DNA from: Deinococcus cellulosilyticus NBRC 106333 = KACC 11606
Lineage (GTDB): Bacteria; Deinococcota; Deinococci; Deinococcales; Deinococcaceae
Direction: 5' to 3'
NCBI RefSeq assembly: GCF_007990775.1
Contig: NZ_BJXB01000035.1
Coordinates: 1 to 50,663 of the forward strand
DNA: 50,663 nucleotides
Positions 49,384 through 50,663 of the stretch are shown in pieces. The notes beneath the pieces are model-generated. The model worked only from the letters and a program-made list of their open reading frames with translations, was not told the origin of the DNA and did no database searches. How positions within the stretch are numbered: position 1 is the stretch's first letter; every line of letters begins with the position of its first letter. The position numbers were made by a program, and so were the translations under genes.

Positions 49384-49819
49384 GAGAAGCCATTATGACA
49401 CATGAGAAGTGGGTGATGTTTTCATGGTTTGACCTTCATCATGAGAATGAAGGATGTTGTTGCGAAAACACGGGATGCATGACAGGAGAGGGGTGTTCTA
49501 TTGCTGGTGTCGGCCCATAGAACATGAGAACGGCAGTAAAAGCTGTTTGCTCTCATCAGGGTTGCCATGGGTTTTGACTCAGGTGAGCTGGTTGGGCACT
49601 TTGAGAGGAAGTTGGGAAGCTTCCACCCTCATGAATCGCCAGAAGGTTCCAGCACCCTCCAGCTGTGAACCCGTGGGCCACGACCCGTGTTTCCTCGTGC
49701 GCGAAGAGAACCCTCCTATTTCTGACCCTGCCATGAGAATTCAGGTCACTTCAGCCAAATCAGAAGTTTCTGCAGAATCCTACCTCTGGTCGGCTGAAGC
49801 TCATTCCACAGCTGGGAAG
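49384..49819. other. Gap between the operon start and the orphan cassette
   Basis: No convincing gene; the + strand frame that runs through here reads into block B2 and its terminator and has no initiation signal. CTTCAGCC (49749-49756) and GGCTGAAG (49792-49799) form a long-loop inverted repeat. The GGTCGGCTG motif recurs here and in block B2. Confidence 0.5.
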
Positions 49820-49875
49820 TCCATCGACTGGAGGTCGGCTGGGGTATCGGCTGGGGACAAAGGGAAAGCCCTCCC
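49820..49875 (-). repeat. Homology block B2: inverted copy of the 56-bp post-immunity sequence
   Basis: Inverted copy of 44281-44336 with four mismatches. It occupies the same place relative to the orphan immunity gene as block B1 does to the RHS immunity gene: immediately after its terminator stem. Confidence 0.85.
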
Positions 49876-49889
49876 GTTGCGAGGAGGGC
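49868..49889 (-). terminator. Terminator after the orphan immunity gene
   Basis: On the minus strand GCCCTCC (49889-49883) pairs with GGAGGGC (49874-49868), followed by TTTCCCT; the same type of hairpin as after the RHS immunity gene. Confidence 0.7.
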
Positions 49890-49902
49890 TTTGCTTGCGG
49901 CT

Positions 49903-50232
49903 TTAACTTTGAAGGAACTTGTCCACTTGCTTATCGATCCTGTCTCGTTCTTGATTGAGGAGATCAAGGGTAAGTCCATTGGTTAAATCCAAGTCTTTAA
50001 GGTCTTCCCACTGTTCCGGGACAAGGCCTGTAAAGTGAACGTATTGGTGACATGAGTGGCACCACACCCAGACGCTGCCCTTCTGAGGCCTTGAGATGTA
50101 ACAATACCAATGCATCGACTGCTGTCCACAAGATGGACAAACAGCAGGAAACTCAGGTCCTTTCCTATCGTGCATTGATCGGTTCACAGCGAAGAACTCT
50201 TGCTCGGTAGAATCATCAGCCCATTCCCACAT
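49903..50232 (-). CDS. Putative immunity protein of the orphan toxin tip, zinc-ribbon type (109 aa)
   Basis: Residues about 30-68 carry a four-cysteine zinc ribbon, CPSC and CHSC, between an acidic N-terminus (MWEWADDSTEQEFF) and a helical, acidic C-terminus. The start overlaps the toxin stop by one base (TAATG), exactly as in the RHS cassette. The protein probably binds and blocks the HExxH toxin encoded upstream; whether its own metal site takes part cannot be seen. No family name recognised. Confidence 0.75.
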   Translation of the reverse strand: MWEWADDSTEQEFFAVNRSMHDRKGPEFPAVCPSCGQQSMHWYCYISRPQKGSVWVWCHSCHQYVHFTGLVPEQWEDLKDLDLTNGLTLDLLNQERDRIDKQVDKFLQS

Positions 50233-50615
50233 TATTTACATCCTTTAATGTATGCTTCGAGCTTCTCGCCGGAAGCCAAAGCGTCGAGCTCGTCATCAAT
50301 CTTAAGGCCTTTGAGGTAGTTTCTTGCGTGCCTCAACTCGTGAGCGATGGTGTTTGCGACGTTGGCCTCCAGATCCGCAGGATTACTGGTCTTGAATGAT
50401 CCCGGACCGACCCTGATGATCAGACCCCCTTCTTTGGCTTTGGTCAGACCTTCCTGAGTAAAGTCGATAGTATCATCGTAAATGACTTGAATCTTCTGGC
50501 CAGAACCTTTCAAGTTAATGCCAAATTTCTTTGCTACCTGTTCGACATATTCTTGTCTGTCTGTTCCATACTCATATGGAAGAGGAGTCTTCTTATTCCC
50601 ACCGTTATGCACCAA
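50232..50615 (-). CDS. Orphan RHS toxin tip, HExxH metallopeptidase-like (127 aa, no RHS body attached)
   Basis: The N-terminus, LVHNGGNKK, is the end of the HINT domain, and upstream codons still read GTQGW in frame until a TAA at 50640-50642. So this is a displaced tip lacking its RHS body. The tip contains NTIAHELRHARNYLKG: HELRH fits the HExxH zinc-peptidase motif, with an Asp/Glu-rich helix after it (DDELDALASGEK) that could supply the third ligand. It starts with TTG at 50615 if translated alone, without a ribosome site, so it is probably silent until joined to an RHS gene. It is followed by its overlapping immunity gene. Codon use is AT-rich, as in the other tip. Confidence 0.8.
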   Translation of the reverse strand: MVHNGGNKKTPLPYEYGTDRQEYVEQVAKKFGINLKGSGQKIQVIYDDTIDFTQEGLTKAKEGGLIIRVGPGSFKTSNPADLEANVANTIAHELRHARNYLKGLKIDDELDALASGEKLEAYIKGCK

Positions 50616-50630
50616 CCAGCCCTGAGTGCC
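50599..50630 (-). repeat. Homology block A2: inverted copy of the HINT-end sequence
   Basis: Matches 43556-43587 in opposite orientation with one mismatch; 26 identical bases in a row. Similarity stops a few bases further out, near 50640, so only about a dozen HINT codons accompany the orphan tip. Confidence 0.85.
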
Positions 50631-50663
50631 TAGAGGGTGTTAGGAAGTTTTGGGTGAGCCGTT

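Noticed and set aside
49454..49906. 150-codon open frame on the + strand
   Set aside because: Runs through the 56-bp repeat and the terminator hairpin and has no start signal.

Overview
The window is an accessory, probably plasmid-borne or genomic-island, stretch of a moderately GC-rich bacterium, most likely a Deinococcus or close relative (inference). The main support is that at least ten genes have a TANNNT -10 box only 5-7 nt before the start codon and no Shine-Dalgarno sequence. That is the signature of leaderless mRNA, which is abundant in Deinococcus. The many short lineage-specific orphan proteins and lipoproteins also fit. I see no housekeeping genes, tRNA, rRNA or CRISPR array.

1-12.3 kb: an 18-bp tandem repeat at the left edge; a YfbU-family gene with a 28-bp perfect palindrome over its promoter; a HigA-like antitoxin with no toxin beside it; a secreted protein broken by one extra base; a KAP-type membrane P-loop NTPase co-directional with a NERD nuclease (a likely defence pair); and several small unrecognised genes, including a winged-helix protein behind an AT-rich inverted repeat.

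12.4-27.4 kb is the defence core. A SIR2 (NAD-hydrolase-type) effector ends in an effector-associated (EAD1-like) domain. Six bases later comes a 1,897-residue helical-repeat protein that begins with a matching EAD1-like domain, so the two probably meet through these domains as effector and sensor/scaffold. Beyond lie a TerD-vWA fusion broken by a one-base frameshift, two secreted proteins, a HEPN protein with an R-x4-H ribonuclease motif, and a second, unrelated SIR2 protein with a palindromic promoter element.

27.4-35.5 kb: mostly orphan genes, several leaderless, then a Tn3-family transposase with no visible resolvase or terminal repeats.

35.7-50.6 kb is a polymorphic-toxin locus. A 2,733-residue secreted RHS/YD-repeat protein ends in a HINT autoprotease domain and a short toxin tip, followed by an overlapping immunity gene. 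About 7 kb away, on the opposite strand, lies an orphan tip (HExxH zincin type) with its own overlapping immunity gene. The two cassettes are bracketed by the same two homology blocks: a 32-bp block encoding the end of the HINT domain, and a 56-bp block just after the immunity gene. Both block pairs are inverted with respect to each other. Recombination across the HINT blocks would invert the interval and fuse the orphan tip in frame to the RHS protein. Inside this interval sits a tightly overlapped four-gene operon: lipoprotein, subtilisin-like lipoprotein protease, secretin-family protein, lipoprotein. It is a candidate export or processing partner of the RHS toxin.

The two systems I consider most worth following are the SIR2-EAD/EAD-giant pair and the inverted RHS tip cassettes.
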